Below are positions 44,967 to 52,944 of a stretch of DNA of 64,000 nucleotides, piece by piece (positions within the stretch are counted from its first letter, which is position 1; the number at the start of each line of letters is the position of its first letter). Below the pieces are notes generated by a model, which did no database searches, was not told the origin of the DNA, and saw nothing but the letters and a program-made list of their open reading frames with translations. Source of the stretch: Polyangiaceae bacterium (GTDB lineage: Bacteria > Myxococcota_A > Polyangia > Polyangiales > Polyangiaceae). The position numbers and the translations under genes are program-made. The DNA lies in contig JADJYE010000041.1 of assembly GCA_016719945.1 (NCBI GenBank), forward strand, positions 248,001-312,000, in the 5' to 3' direction.

Positions 44967-47654
44967 TCACCTGTTTGCGCCGACGACGGGTGCGTCTGCG
45001 CCGCCGCCGTCCGTGGTCTCGAACGGGAGCTGCTCGAGCACGAGCCCCACCTCGCCGTCGATGACCAGGAGATCCTCCAGGTCGTCCCCGTTGAAGTCGG
45101 AGGTGATTGCGCCCTTCGTGTTGAACAGGCCCGCTGAAGACCGCCACTCGAGCGAGGTCGCGTCCGGGGCGAGCGAGTAGATCGAGTCGGTCGATACGAT
45201 CACGATCTCGCCGTGCATCTTGACCACGCTGACGGGGACGATGAAGAGGTCCGACAAGTCGATGAGCGCTGCGGTGTAGCTCTCGTCGGGCCCGCTCAAG
45301 AAGGTGACGAGCACCCCCGCCGAGCCCTCGTAGGTCGGCATCGGGTCGTCCCCGGGGCCACCGTCGTAGCCGGCGCTCGCCTCCAGGTCGAACCTGGCCA
45401 CCGCGACGAAGTCGACGTAGTCGTCATCGTTGAGCAGGGCGCTCACCATGGTGAGCGACGGGCTCCCGGTGGCCCCTTCGGGGCGCGCCAGGGGGCGAGC
45501 CTCTCGCGCGACCTCGATCAGCGTCGCGCCATCCGGGGTGTCCATACGCTCGTGAGACAGGAGGATGAACGACCAGGACACGTCGTCTTGCCCATCGAGA
45601 TCCGCCGCCGACACGATGGCCAAGCGGTCTCCCGTGTTCATGAGCAGTGAAGGTGCGTCTCGGATGTGCTCGGGCGGGAGCGGGACGATGACCCGATCGT
45701 CGTCGAGGATCTCGGCCTCCCCGGTGGTCGGCAGCAGGTACGCTCGTGAGTCGACGCCATCGGCCGTCCCTCCGAACGCGACGACGTCGACGGTGGTCGT
45801 CCCGATCGTGGCGTCGTCGCTCTCGACGAGCGTCGTCGTGGCGACCGAGTCGACCTGGAACTTCGAATCGGTCCCCTCGACGATGGTGTAAGGGGCGAAC
45901 AAGGCGCGCCTCGAGTTCCCGACCAAGAACGCGATCTCGGCCTCCTCCGAGCTCGCCTCGTCCTTACACTTGGTCCACACGATGGCGTCGCCGAACCCGT
46001 CCTGGAAATCGCCATCGACGAGGAAGCGGTCCGCGGTGATCTGCGCGATGGGCGGAAGCGCGGCGATCGCCTCGTAGTCCGACGGGAAGGCGCCGCTGCG
46101 CCCGTACGCCACGAGCAAGTCGTCCACCTCGTCGCAGCCTCTGAGCTCGCCTGACTCGATCCCCGTGGGCGCCGCTCCCACGAAGAGGTCGTCGGCGCCA
46201 TCGCCGTCGAAATCGACGACGCCCAATCGGGTCGGGACCCCGAAGCCCTCGAGCTCGTAGTGGACGAGCGGCAGGAAGTCGCCGCCGAGGAGCACCTGGA
46301 CGCGACCGCCCACGACGGACACGAAGTCCGAGAGCCCATCGGCGTTGACGTCGGCCGTCGCGAGCGGCCCGCTCCGGCTCCACGGCACCCGGTCGTACGA
46401 CGAGCGGACGTCGACGTCCGTGCCCGAGGGGAAGGGGCCCTTTGAGACATAGACGTATTGGCCGACGACGAGGTCAGGGGAGCCGTCCCCGTTGGCGTCT
46501 CCGATGGCCCAGGCGTCGTCGGCCAGCACGGTCCCGAGCCCCGTCAGGGCCCTTCGCAGAGTGGTGACAGGCGGCCACGCGAAGTATCCATTCCCCGAGG
46601 GGGACCCTTCGAGCACCTGAAGCGCCAGCCCCATCGTCGAAGGGGATTGCACCAGCACCGCCAGGTCGAGCGCGCCGTTGCCATCGAGGTCCACGAAGGC
46701 GGGCTGGGCCGCCACCGTGTCGGACATCATGGACGGGCCCGCGAGCGTCAGCGGGTAGCTCTCGGTCGGGGCGCTGGGAGGGAACGACCCGTACCCCGCC
46801 CGCGGCACGTAGTCCAAGCTCGTCCGTCCGGTCGCCGTGCGCACCCAATGTTCGACCGTCGACGCGAAATGGGGCTTGGTATCGACCCCCAGACACTGAT
46901 CGCCGAGGCACAGCTCGGGCCCATTGGAGCCTTGGACCATGGCCCCGAGCAGCGACAGGTCGAGGTTCTCTCCGATGTCGCCGGCGAGCCAGACGGGTAG
47001 GGGGAAGAGGCCGAGGGTCTGATCGGGCAGCTTGGCGGTGTACACCTTCAGGCTCAGCTCCCCTTCGCGGCTCAGCATCACCGAGAACCCGGGCTCGGTC
47101 GGGAACACGACGTCGGTGAGGCCGTCGCCGGACAGATCGCCAAGCAAGGCCGACTTGCCAATGGGAAAGCTCGCGAACGTGGTCCCGACGCCGTCGAGCG
47201 ACGTGAGGACGAACTGTCCTCCCGCGTTGTCAGGCCCCAGGCCGCGAAGCAACAGGCCGATCTCGTCCGTCCCGTCGGCGTCGATGTCGCCGATCTGCGG
47301 CTGTTCGCCAGGGAGGTTGTAGGCCTTGGCAGCCTCAAAGGTGAGCGAGGGCTTGCGACAGCGCCCGTCGAGGCTCTTCACGTAGCTGTCGGGGCAGCTC
47401 TCGTTCTCGGACGTCCACACATATTTGCACTCGTGATCGCTGCCGGGGTCGCCGCAAGTGAACGGCGAGCCCTCGGGCAGGCCGTCGCAGTCCTCCCCCT
47501 CGGACGTCTCGGTGACGTGGTTTCCGCACGCCTGAAGCGGGATGGTCTCCAGCGTCGCGCACGCGCTCGCCACGGACATGGACGCGCCGAGCGAGAGCGC
47601 CGTCAGCGCTCTCGTCCAGCCGGATCGACGGCACCTCAATAGCGGAGCGACCAT
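44967..47654 (-). CDS. Large FG-GAP-repeat surface protein
   Basis: The ATG at 47654 has GGGAGG 4-5 bases upstream and gives 895 residues. A signal sequence ends LGASMSVASACATLE, possibly a lipoprotein site. Residues ~35-105 are Cys-rich (CDGLPEGSPFTCGDPGSDHEC and CPDSY). FG-GAP repeats follow: GDIDADGTDEIGLL, GDLSGDGLTDVVF, DLDGNGALDLAVL, GDANGDGSPDLVVG, DVNADGLSDFVSV, DFDGDGADDLFVG and SDFNGDDLEDLLVI. Two tandem propellers could be made from so many blades. The gene overlaps the end of the upstream PEGA gene by 19 bases. Confidence 0.86.
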   Translation of the reverse strand: MVAPLLRCRRSGWTRALTALSLGASMSVASACATLETIPLQACGNHVTETSEGEDCDGLPEGSPFTCGDPGSDHECKYVWTSENESCPDSYVKSLDGRCRKPSLTFEAAKAYNLPGEQPQIGDIDADGTDEIGLLLRGLGPDNAGGQFVLTSLDGVGTTFASFPIGKSALLGDLSGDGLTDVVFPTEPGFSVMLSREGELSLKVYTAKLPDQTLGLFPLPVWLAGDIGENLDLSLLGAMVQGSNGPELCLGDQCLGVDTKPHFASTVEHWVRTATGRTSLDYVPRAGYGSFPPSAPTESYPLTLAGPSMMSDTVAAQPAFVDLDGNGALDLAVLVQSPSTMGLALQVLEGSPSGNGYFAWPPVTTLRRALTGLGTVLADDAWAIGDANGDGSPDLVVGQYVYVSKGPFPSGTDVDVRSSYDRVPWSRSGPLATADVNADGLSDFVSVVGGRVQVLLGGDFLPLVHYELEGFGVPTRLGVVDFDGDGADDLFVGAAPTGIESGELRGCDEVDDLLVAYGRSGAFPSDYEAIAALPPIAQITADRFLVDGDFQDGFGDAIVWTKCKDEASSEEAEIAFLVGNSRRALFAPYTIVEGTDSKFQVDSVATTTLVESDDATIGTTTVDVVAFGGTADGVDSRAYLLPTTGEAEILDDDRVIVPLPPEHIRDAPSLLMNTGDRLAIVSAADLDGQDDVSWSFILLSHERMDTPDGATLIEVAREARPLARPEGATGSPSLTMVSALLNDDDYVDFVAVARFDLEASAGYDGGPGDDPMPTYEGSAGVLVTFLSGPDESYTAALIDLSDLFIVPVSVVKMHGEIVIVSTDSIYSLAPDATSLEWRSSAGLFNTKGAITSDFNGDDLEDLLVIDGEVGLVLEQLPFETTDGGGADAPVVGANR

Positions 47655-49081
47655 GTGCCTCCCACCTCCCAACCCTCGCCGAGCGGCGCCACGATCGGCG
47701 ACAGAGACCAGCGCGGCCCGGCGCCGCGCTCGGGGGCCAGCCGCGTCATCCCCTCGACGTCGGACGGCGCGTCCGATGGCTTCTTTTCCGTTCCTTGCTC
47801 ACCGTCAGCGTCGCTCGGGGGCTGCTTCGGCCCCGGGCTATCGAACAAGAACAGCCCGCCGCCGATCACGAGCGCGAGCCCCCCGACGCCTCCCACGACC
47901 ACGCCCAGGGCGCGGAACTGGTCCCGCTCGGTGGACGCCTCCTCGTATTCGGCTGCCTCGTCGGGAGAAATGGTGAAGGCCTGACGCTTGCGATCGATGT
48001 CCTGCGCGTCGGCCTGCCGAAAGAACGAGGTTCCGAGGATCACGCCGCCGCCGATCGCCGTCACCCCGCCTGCGATCATCATCCCGATCGCGGCGTCGCG
48101 CTGGCGCGTGGTCTTGAGGTCGAACGTCAAATTCTCGTTGGCTCCGGGCGCGACCTCGAGCGGACGCGCCTCGCTTTGATGACCTGACTTGGCGACGGAG
48201 ATGAAATGCTTGCCGCTGCGCATGGATAGCGCCGTGGACTCGCCCATGTCGCGCCCGTCGAGGAAGATCGTCGCTCCCTCGGCCTCGATGTGGATCTTCG
48301 CCGGCTGCTCCTCGAGGTCGTAGGTCTCGGGCGTGATCTGCCCTTCTTGCGCGGTGATGGCGAACTCTTTGGTGATGTAGCCGGGGGCCTCGACCCGCAC
48401 GGTGTGACGGGTTGGCGTGACCTCCATCATGACCTGCGGGGGGGCGGGCGGAGAGCCGTCGATCGAGATCATCGCGCCGGGCGTCGTGGAGTCGATCGCG
48501 AGCTGCGTCTTCCTCACCACCGGCCCAACCGTCCCCGCGGTGGATGCCGCGGTCGTCGGAGCGCCGCCGAGCGCCTCGAGGCCCTTGATCGCGTCGGCGC
48601 GTCGGGCTCCGGTCTTCACCTCGCCCAGGTACGCCCGATAAAGCTCGATCGCCGCATCTTTGTCGGCCGCCGCGCCCGCCTCTGTGAAGCGCTTCTTATG
48701 GGCCTGGGCCAGCGAGAACAAGATGCTCGGTCGACCGCTCAGCGAATACGCCTGCTGAAACGCCTGAACGGCGGCGGTGAAGTCACCCTGCTCGTAGGCG
48801 CGCCCGCCGGCGTCGAAGACCGCCTTGGCCTTCGCGATGTCCTCGGGCGTAGGCTTCGTCGGGACAGGAGGGATCGCGCTCGGCTTCGCCGCCGCCGGCG
48901 CGGTCGGGGCGGGCGCGGGAGCGGAGGCGCTCGGCGGCGCGCTCGGTGCTGGCGGCCAAGGCTTGGGCGGCTGGGCTGGCTTGGGCTGGGCGGCGGCCAC
49001 CCCGTGGATCGCCAAGAGGGCGAAGCCGGCGAGCATGAGCCCATGCCCGCGTGCGCCGAGAAGTGTGCCAGGGATGCGCAA
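47636..49081 (-). CDS. TPR/PEGA-domain envelope protein
   Basis: A TTG at 49081, directly after the kinase stop, begins 481 residues; an in-frame ATG at 49036 is the alternative. A signal peptide ends AIHGVAAAQ, followed by a Pro/Ala linker and a TPR-like unit (GRAYEQGDFTAAVQAFQQAYSL and AIELYRAYL). Two PEGA domains come next (LAIDSTTPGAMISIDG...TRHTVRVEAPGYI and IHIEAEGATIFLDGRDMG). The C-terminal region has two hydrophobic helices (IGMMIAGGVTAIGGGVILG and LGVVVGGVGGLALVIGGG). It is built like the protein at 3385-4476 and is likewise next to a Ser/Thr kinase. Confidence 0.85.
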   Translation of the reverse strand: MRIPGTLLGARGHGLMLAGFALLAIHGVAAAQPKPAQPPKPWPPAPSAPPSASAPAPAPTAPAAAKPSAIPPVPTKPTPEDIAKAKAVFDAGGRAYEQGDFTAAVQAFQQAYSLSGRPSILFSLAQAHKKRFTEAGAAADKDAAIELYRAYLGEVKTGARRADAIKGLEALGGAPTTAASTAGTVGPVVRKTQLAIDSTTPGAMISIDGSPPAPPQVMMEVTPTRHTVRVEAPGYITKEFAITAQEGQITPETYDLEEQPAKIHIEAEGATIFLDGRDMGESTALSMRSGKHFISVAKSGHQSEARPLEVAPGANENLTFDLKTTRQRDAAIGMMIAGGVTAIGGGVILGTSFFRQADAQDIDRKRQAFTISPDEAAEYEEASTERDQFRALGVVVGGVGGLALVIGGGLFLFDSPGPKQPPSDADGEQGTEKKPSDAPSDVEGMTRLAPERGAGPRWSLSPIVAPLGEGWEVGGTWSLRY

Positions 49082-50620
49082 TCAGAACTCTCCGTGCTCG
49101 GGCCGCGTGCGGGGCGCGACCTTCAGGGTGATGGCCTCCAAGACGTCGTCGGAGGGCGTGACCGTGAGCTTGTGCGGGAGATACCCGTTCTTCTTGAGGA
49201 GCAGCTCGATCTTCTCCGCGCCTCTCGGCAGCGTCAGCGGGTCGCCCGCGTTCCCCAGCTTGTCCTTGCCTCGCCACACCTCGGCCCCTTCCGGAAGCGT
49301 CTTGATCACGAGCTTCACCTCTTTGCTCGGCGCGATCGGCTGCGCCGAGGTCGCCTCGGCCACGGTCGGCGTCACCGTCGGGCCGGCGGGGGCCGGCGCG
49401 GTGGGCTCTGTCGGTGCCGCGCTGACCTCGGTCGAGGCCGCGGCAGCTGGCGAGCTCGCGGAGGGCGCGTCTTGTCTCGCCGCGAGCGCTGCCACGACGA
49501 CCCCGACGACCGCGAACGCCCCGCCCGCGACGCCCAGGGTCGCCCACGACACCTTCTTCTTCGAAGGCACGAGGCTCGGGTCGCGGATCGTCTCCGACGC
49601 GACGAGCGTATCGCTCGACTCGAGCTGGGCGATCGTCTTGTCGCCGAGCGAGCCGGGGGTCCTCGCGGGGTGCAGGGAAGGGCCCGGCTTCGACAGCGGA
49701 TCGAGCTTGAGCGGGGTCGCGGACGAGAGATCGACGAGGCCCGCCGCCGCGGCTGCTCGCGCGAGGTCGTCGACCGCGTCGACGACGGACTTCGGGCGGC
49801 GCTCCGGATCTTTGTCGAGCATCTTCAGGATGGGCGCATCCAGCGGCGCGAGGCTCGGCTCGACCGAGCTCGGTCGGGGCGGTGGCGTGTTGAGGTGCTG
49901 GACCATGATGCTCATCACGGTCTCTCCGTCGAACGGCACACGACCCGACAGCAGCTGATAGACCATCACGCCGAACGAGTAGACGTCCGAGCGCGGGTCG
50001 ATGTCCTTGCCGTGGACCTGCTCGGGCGACATGTAGAGCGGGGTGCCCATCGGGACGCCGGGCCGCGTCACGCTGGCACTCTCGCTGCCCGGCGTCGCGA
50101 GCTTCGCGATCCCGAAGTCGAGCAGCTTGGGGATCACCTGGTGATCTTCGTCGAACGTGAGGAAGATGTTCTCCGGCTTGATGTCGCGGTGCGTGATCCC
50201 CGCGGCGTGCGCGGCGCCGAGGGCGCGCGCGACCGGGCGCAGGATCGGGAGCGCCTCCCCGATCGTCAGCCTGCGCCTCGCGTGAAGGGCGCGGTCGAGC
50301 GGCTGCCCCTCGAGCAGCTCCATCACGAAGTACTGCCGGCCGTCGTCGAGCTTTCCGAAGCTGAAGATGTCGATGATGTTCTTGTGCCGGATCTGGTTGA
50401 CCGCGCGCGCCTCGGAGATGAACCGCGTCACCACCTCGGGGTTCGCGGACAGCTCGCGCTTGAGCACCTTGATGGCCGCGCTCTTGCCGATCACCGGGTG
50501 GATCGCGCGGTACACCGTGCCGAACCCACCTTGGCCGAGCAGCTCGGTGATCTCGTACTCGCCGATGGGCGAGCCGGGCTTGAGGCGCGAGCCGTCTTCG
50601 TCGTCGACACCGGCCGGCAT
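49082..50620 (-). CDS. Transmembrane Ser/Thr protein kinase with extracytoplasmic PEGA-like domain
   Basis: The product has 512 residues. The kinase domain (about 21-290) has LGQGGFGTVYRA, the AAIKVLK lysine, HRDIKPENIF, LLDFGIAKL and YMSPEQV, all intact. One membrane helix lies near 345-370 (ATLGVAGGAFAVVGVVVAAL). The outer part has a Pro/Ala/Thr linker and a PEGA-like module (LVIKTLPEGAEVWRGKDKLG and KIELLLKKNGYLPHKLTV). It is first in a leftward set with the PEGA protein and two FG-GAP proteins, all with envelope domains. It may sense the cell surface, by inference. Confidence 0.94.
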   Translation of the reverse strand: MPAGVDDEDGSRLKPGSPIGEYEITELLGQGGFGTVYRAIHPVIGKSAAIKVLKRELSANPEVVTRFISEARAVNQIRHKNIIDIFSFGKLDDGRQYFVMELLEGQPLDRALHARRRLTIGEALPILRPVARALGAAHAAGITHRDIKPENIFLTFDEDHQVIPKLLDFGIAKLATPGSESASVTRPGVPMGTPLYMSPEQVHGKDIDPRSDVYSFGVMVYQLLSGRVPFDGETVMSIMVQHLNTPPPRPSSVEPSLAPLDAPILKMLDKDPERRPKSVVDAVDDLARAAAAAGLVDLSSATPLKLDPLSKPGPSLHPARTPGSLGDKTIAQLESSDTLVASETIRDPSLVPSKKKVSWATLGVAGGAFAVVGVVVAALAARQDAPSASSPAAAASTEVSAAPTEPTAPAPAGPTVTPTVAEATSAQPIAPSKEVKLVIKTLPEGAEVWRGKDKLGNAGDPLTLPRGAEKIELLLKKNGYLPHKLTVTPSDDVLEAITLKVAPRTRPEHGEF

Positions 50621-50717
50621 CCGTCGAGGTTAACAAGCCCGGCGCGGGCCGTCCTCATGTCGATCGGTGAGCGGAGAGGTTGCGGCGGGGCCAGCTCCAG
50701 TCGAGCATCCACCCGCT

Positions 50718-51784
50718 ATGCCTCAGCGTTCAGCCCCTGCCTTCTTCGCAGCGTTCCTGCTCGTTGCTTGCGGTGACACCGAAGCGACCACGGGCGGCGG
50801 GGGCGCCGGCACCGGCGGTGACGTGGGGTCGGGCGGTGAGCCCGGGAGCGGCGGCGGAGGGCAGGGTGAAGGGGGAACGGTCGCTGCAGGCGGCGCTCCC
50901 AGCGGCGGAGGCGGCACCGCCTCGACGGGGGGCGGCGGCGAGGGGGGAGGCGGCACGGTGATCGGCTGCCTCACCGACGTTGCTGCGGGGCACCACGAGG
51001 TCACGTGCGACGGCGGCATCGCCTACGACGTCGAGATCCCGAGCGCGTGCGTGCAGGGTGGCTGCGGTCTGATCGTGGACCTCCACGGCTACACGATGAC
51101 CGGTGACTCCGAGGACGAGAACACCGGGATGCGCGCGCTGGGGCAGGCGAACGGTTACGTCGTCGTGCAGCCCACCGCACCGAAGGACAACCTGCAGCAG
51201 CCGAGCTGGGACCAAGCCACGCACGTGCCGCTCGTCTACGCGTTCCTCTCGGATCTTGCGGGCTCGCTCGACATCGACCCGGCGCGCATCCACGCGATGG
51301 GCTTCTCGCAGGGCGGCGGGATGACGCTGCGGCTGCTGTGCACCCACGCCGATTTCTTCGCGTCGGGCGCTCCGATCGGCGCGCTCGAGGGCTGCGAGTT
51401 GAAGGGGCGAACGCGCCGAGCGAAGAGGTCGACATCCTCCAAGTCCACGGACACACCGACGCGGTCGTGAGCTTCGACGCGGTCGCCATCCCGCAGCGGG
51501 ACGCGATCCTGGGCGGCTTCTCCTTCGGCGCGCCGTCGATCATCGAACAGGACGCTGGGCACACCGCGACCCGCTGGCTGACGCCGAGCGCGACGGTCTT
51601 CGAGTTTTGGGAGCACGACTACGAGACCTCGGCGACCGTCGTCTTCGTGGGGCTCGACGGTCACTGCGTCCCGGGGGGCGATGACTTCGACGGCCTGCCA
51701 GCCGGCTACTCCTGCGAGGACGTCGGGACGTTCGTGTTCGGCGAGCTGGCGATGCTGTTCTTCCTTGCGCACCCGAAGGGGTGA
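50718..51784 (+). pseudogene. Secreted alpha/beta-hydrolase (feruloyl esterase/PHB depolymerase type), one-base frameshift
   Basis: The ATG at 50718 begins a lipoprotein signal (FFAAFLLVACGD; lipobox LVAC) followed by a Gly-rich linker. The esterase domain starts VTCDGGIAYDVEIPS, with LIVDLHGYTMTGD and the nucleophile elbow GFSQGGGM. After EGCELKG the frame falls into Arg-rich text and stops at 51470, while the next frame carries NAPSEEVDILQVHGHTDAVVSF (catalytic Asp) and VGLDGHCVPGG (catalytic His) to 51784. One extra G in the run 51404-51407 rejoins them. The triad is complete when joined. It is divergent from the kinase gene. Confidence 0.8.
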
Positions 51785-51852
51785 GGTCAGGCTGCGACCC
51801 CGTGGATTTGTTGAGCGGCTTGTGAAATAGTGCCGCCGTTCGAGCCCAGAAT

Positions 51853-52782
51853 ATGAGCGAAATCTCGAAGAGCCCCAAGAAGTCTGCCTCGCCCGCGAAG
51901 AGCATGCGCGGCGAAGAGCTGAAGGTCCGTCACGCACCGTCCGTTTCCAGCGGTGCGTCGAGCACGTGGTCGCCCGGCGCGGTCGCGATCGTCATCGCCG
52001 CCGGCTTCGGCCTCGGCGGTCTCGGCGGGTACCTGATGGGTCACCCCGCCGACGCGGTGACAGCCTCGAAGGACTCGTCGTCCGCCTCGGCGGCGGCGCC
52101 GCAAGGCAAGGCCGCCGCCCCGGGCGGCAACCAGCAGCAGGTTCAGGGTCAGAAGGGGCAGCCTCCGGCGGCTCCGCCGCAACCTGGCGCGTACATCCCT
52201 CTCGCGGCGTGGACGCCGAAGGAGGGGCCCGACAACGCCAAGGTCACGATCATAGAATTTAGCGACTTCCAATGACCGCACTGCGCGAGGGTCGGTCCGA
52301 CTCTCAAGGAAGTTGCGAAGGCGTACGAGGGCCAGGTCGCCGTGCACTTGCGGCACTTCCCTCTCCCGTCCCATGGCAGGGCGGAGCCCGCGTCGCGGGC
52401 GACCCAGGCGGCGCAGCGCCAGGGTAAGGGTCTGGAGATGGCGGACAAGATCTTCGCCAACATGAAGGCGCTGACGGACGACGATCTCGTCAAGTACGCG
52501 ACGGAGCTCGGCCTCGACGTCGAGAAGTTCAAGACCGACTTCGCCAGCCCGGAGGTCAAGGACGAGGTAGCCAAGGACGCCCAGGCGGGTCGTTCCGCGG
52601 GTGTTCGAGGCACGCCGTCGATCTTCGTGAACGGCAAGCGGTTCACCGGCCAGCGCACCCTCGACGGGTTCAAGCCGGTCATCGAAGAGGAGATCGCCGC
52701 GGCCGACGCCCTCATGAAGGGTGGCACCTCGGCAGACAAGGTCTACGAGGCGCGCTCGAAGGCCAACGCCGGCGCCAAGTAG
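51853..52782 (+). CDS. DsbA-family thiol oxidoreductase, probable selenoprotein (Sec141 read from TGA; UPHC)
   Basis: Read through the TGA at 52273-52275, this gene encodes 309 residues. There is a cytoplasmic start, one membrane helix (about 41-61, PGAVAIVIAAGFGLGGLGGYL), a Gln/Pro/Ala linker, then a DsbA/thioredoxin-like domain from AKVTIIEFSDFQ. The active site reads U141-P-H-C144, where relatives have CPHC or CPYC. Downstream the frame is normal: ARVGPTLKEVAKAYEG, VAVHLRHFPLP, a helical insert, and GTPSIFVNG with cis-Pro255. The periplasmic domain should oxidise or isomerise protein thiols, or reduce sulfur or peroxide. Without readthrough the product would end at 140 residues with no catalytic site. 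The start is ATG 51853, with a weak Shine-Dalgarno sequence. Selenocysteine genes are not in this window. Confidence 0.85.
52287..52305 (+). promoter_or_regulatory. Candidate bacterial SECIS hairpin
   Basis: GAGGGTC (52287-52293) pairs with GACTCTC (52299-52305), one G-U pair, leaving loop GGTCC. Counting the U of UGA as 1, the loop holds G23 and U24, the positions contacted by SelB in E. coli fdhF mRNA. A bulged U at position 17 is not seen. Confidence 0.7.
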
Positions 52783-52802
52783 GATCGCCTCTCGGCTCTG
52801 TT

Positions 52803-52836
52803 GAACGCCCGTGGGCCGCATGGCCTGCGGGCGTTC
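52803..52836 (+). terminator. Hairpin terminator after the DsbA-family gene
   Basis: GAACGCCCG (52803-52811) pairs perfectly with CGGGCGTTC (52828-52836), with an inner GGCC/GGCC stem. It begins 20 bases after the stop at 52782. No T tract follows. Confidence 0.7.
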
Positions 52837-52944
52837 GCGCATGCTCTGCGCCACCTCGAGCCCAGCGCTGGGCGTGGGCCTGGAGCGCGAAGCTCGGCGG
52901 ACCTCGAACGGCTCGAGGAACGCTTCCTGCAAGCTACGACGGCC

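Noticed and set aside
47433..47976. Rightward open frames opposite the FG-GAP and PEGA genes
   Set aside because: No domain or ribosome-binding site; the leftward genes have signal peptides, repeats and good starts.
52276..52341. Treating the TGA at 52273-52275 as a true stop, with a separate gene from 52342
   Set aside because: Sequence on both sides forms one DsbA-family domain in the same frame, and the second piece alone would lack the PHC active site and its first helix.
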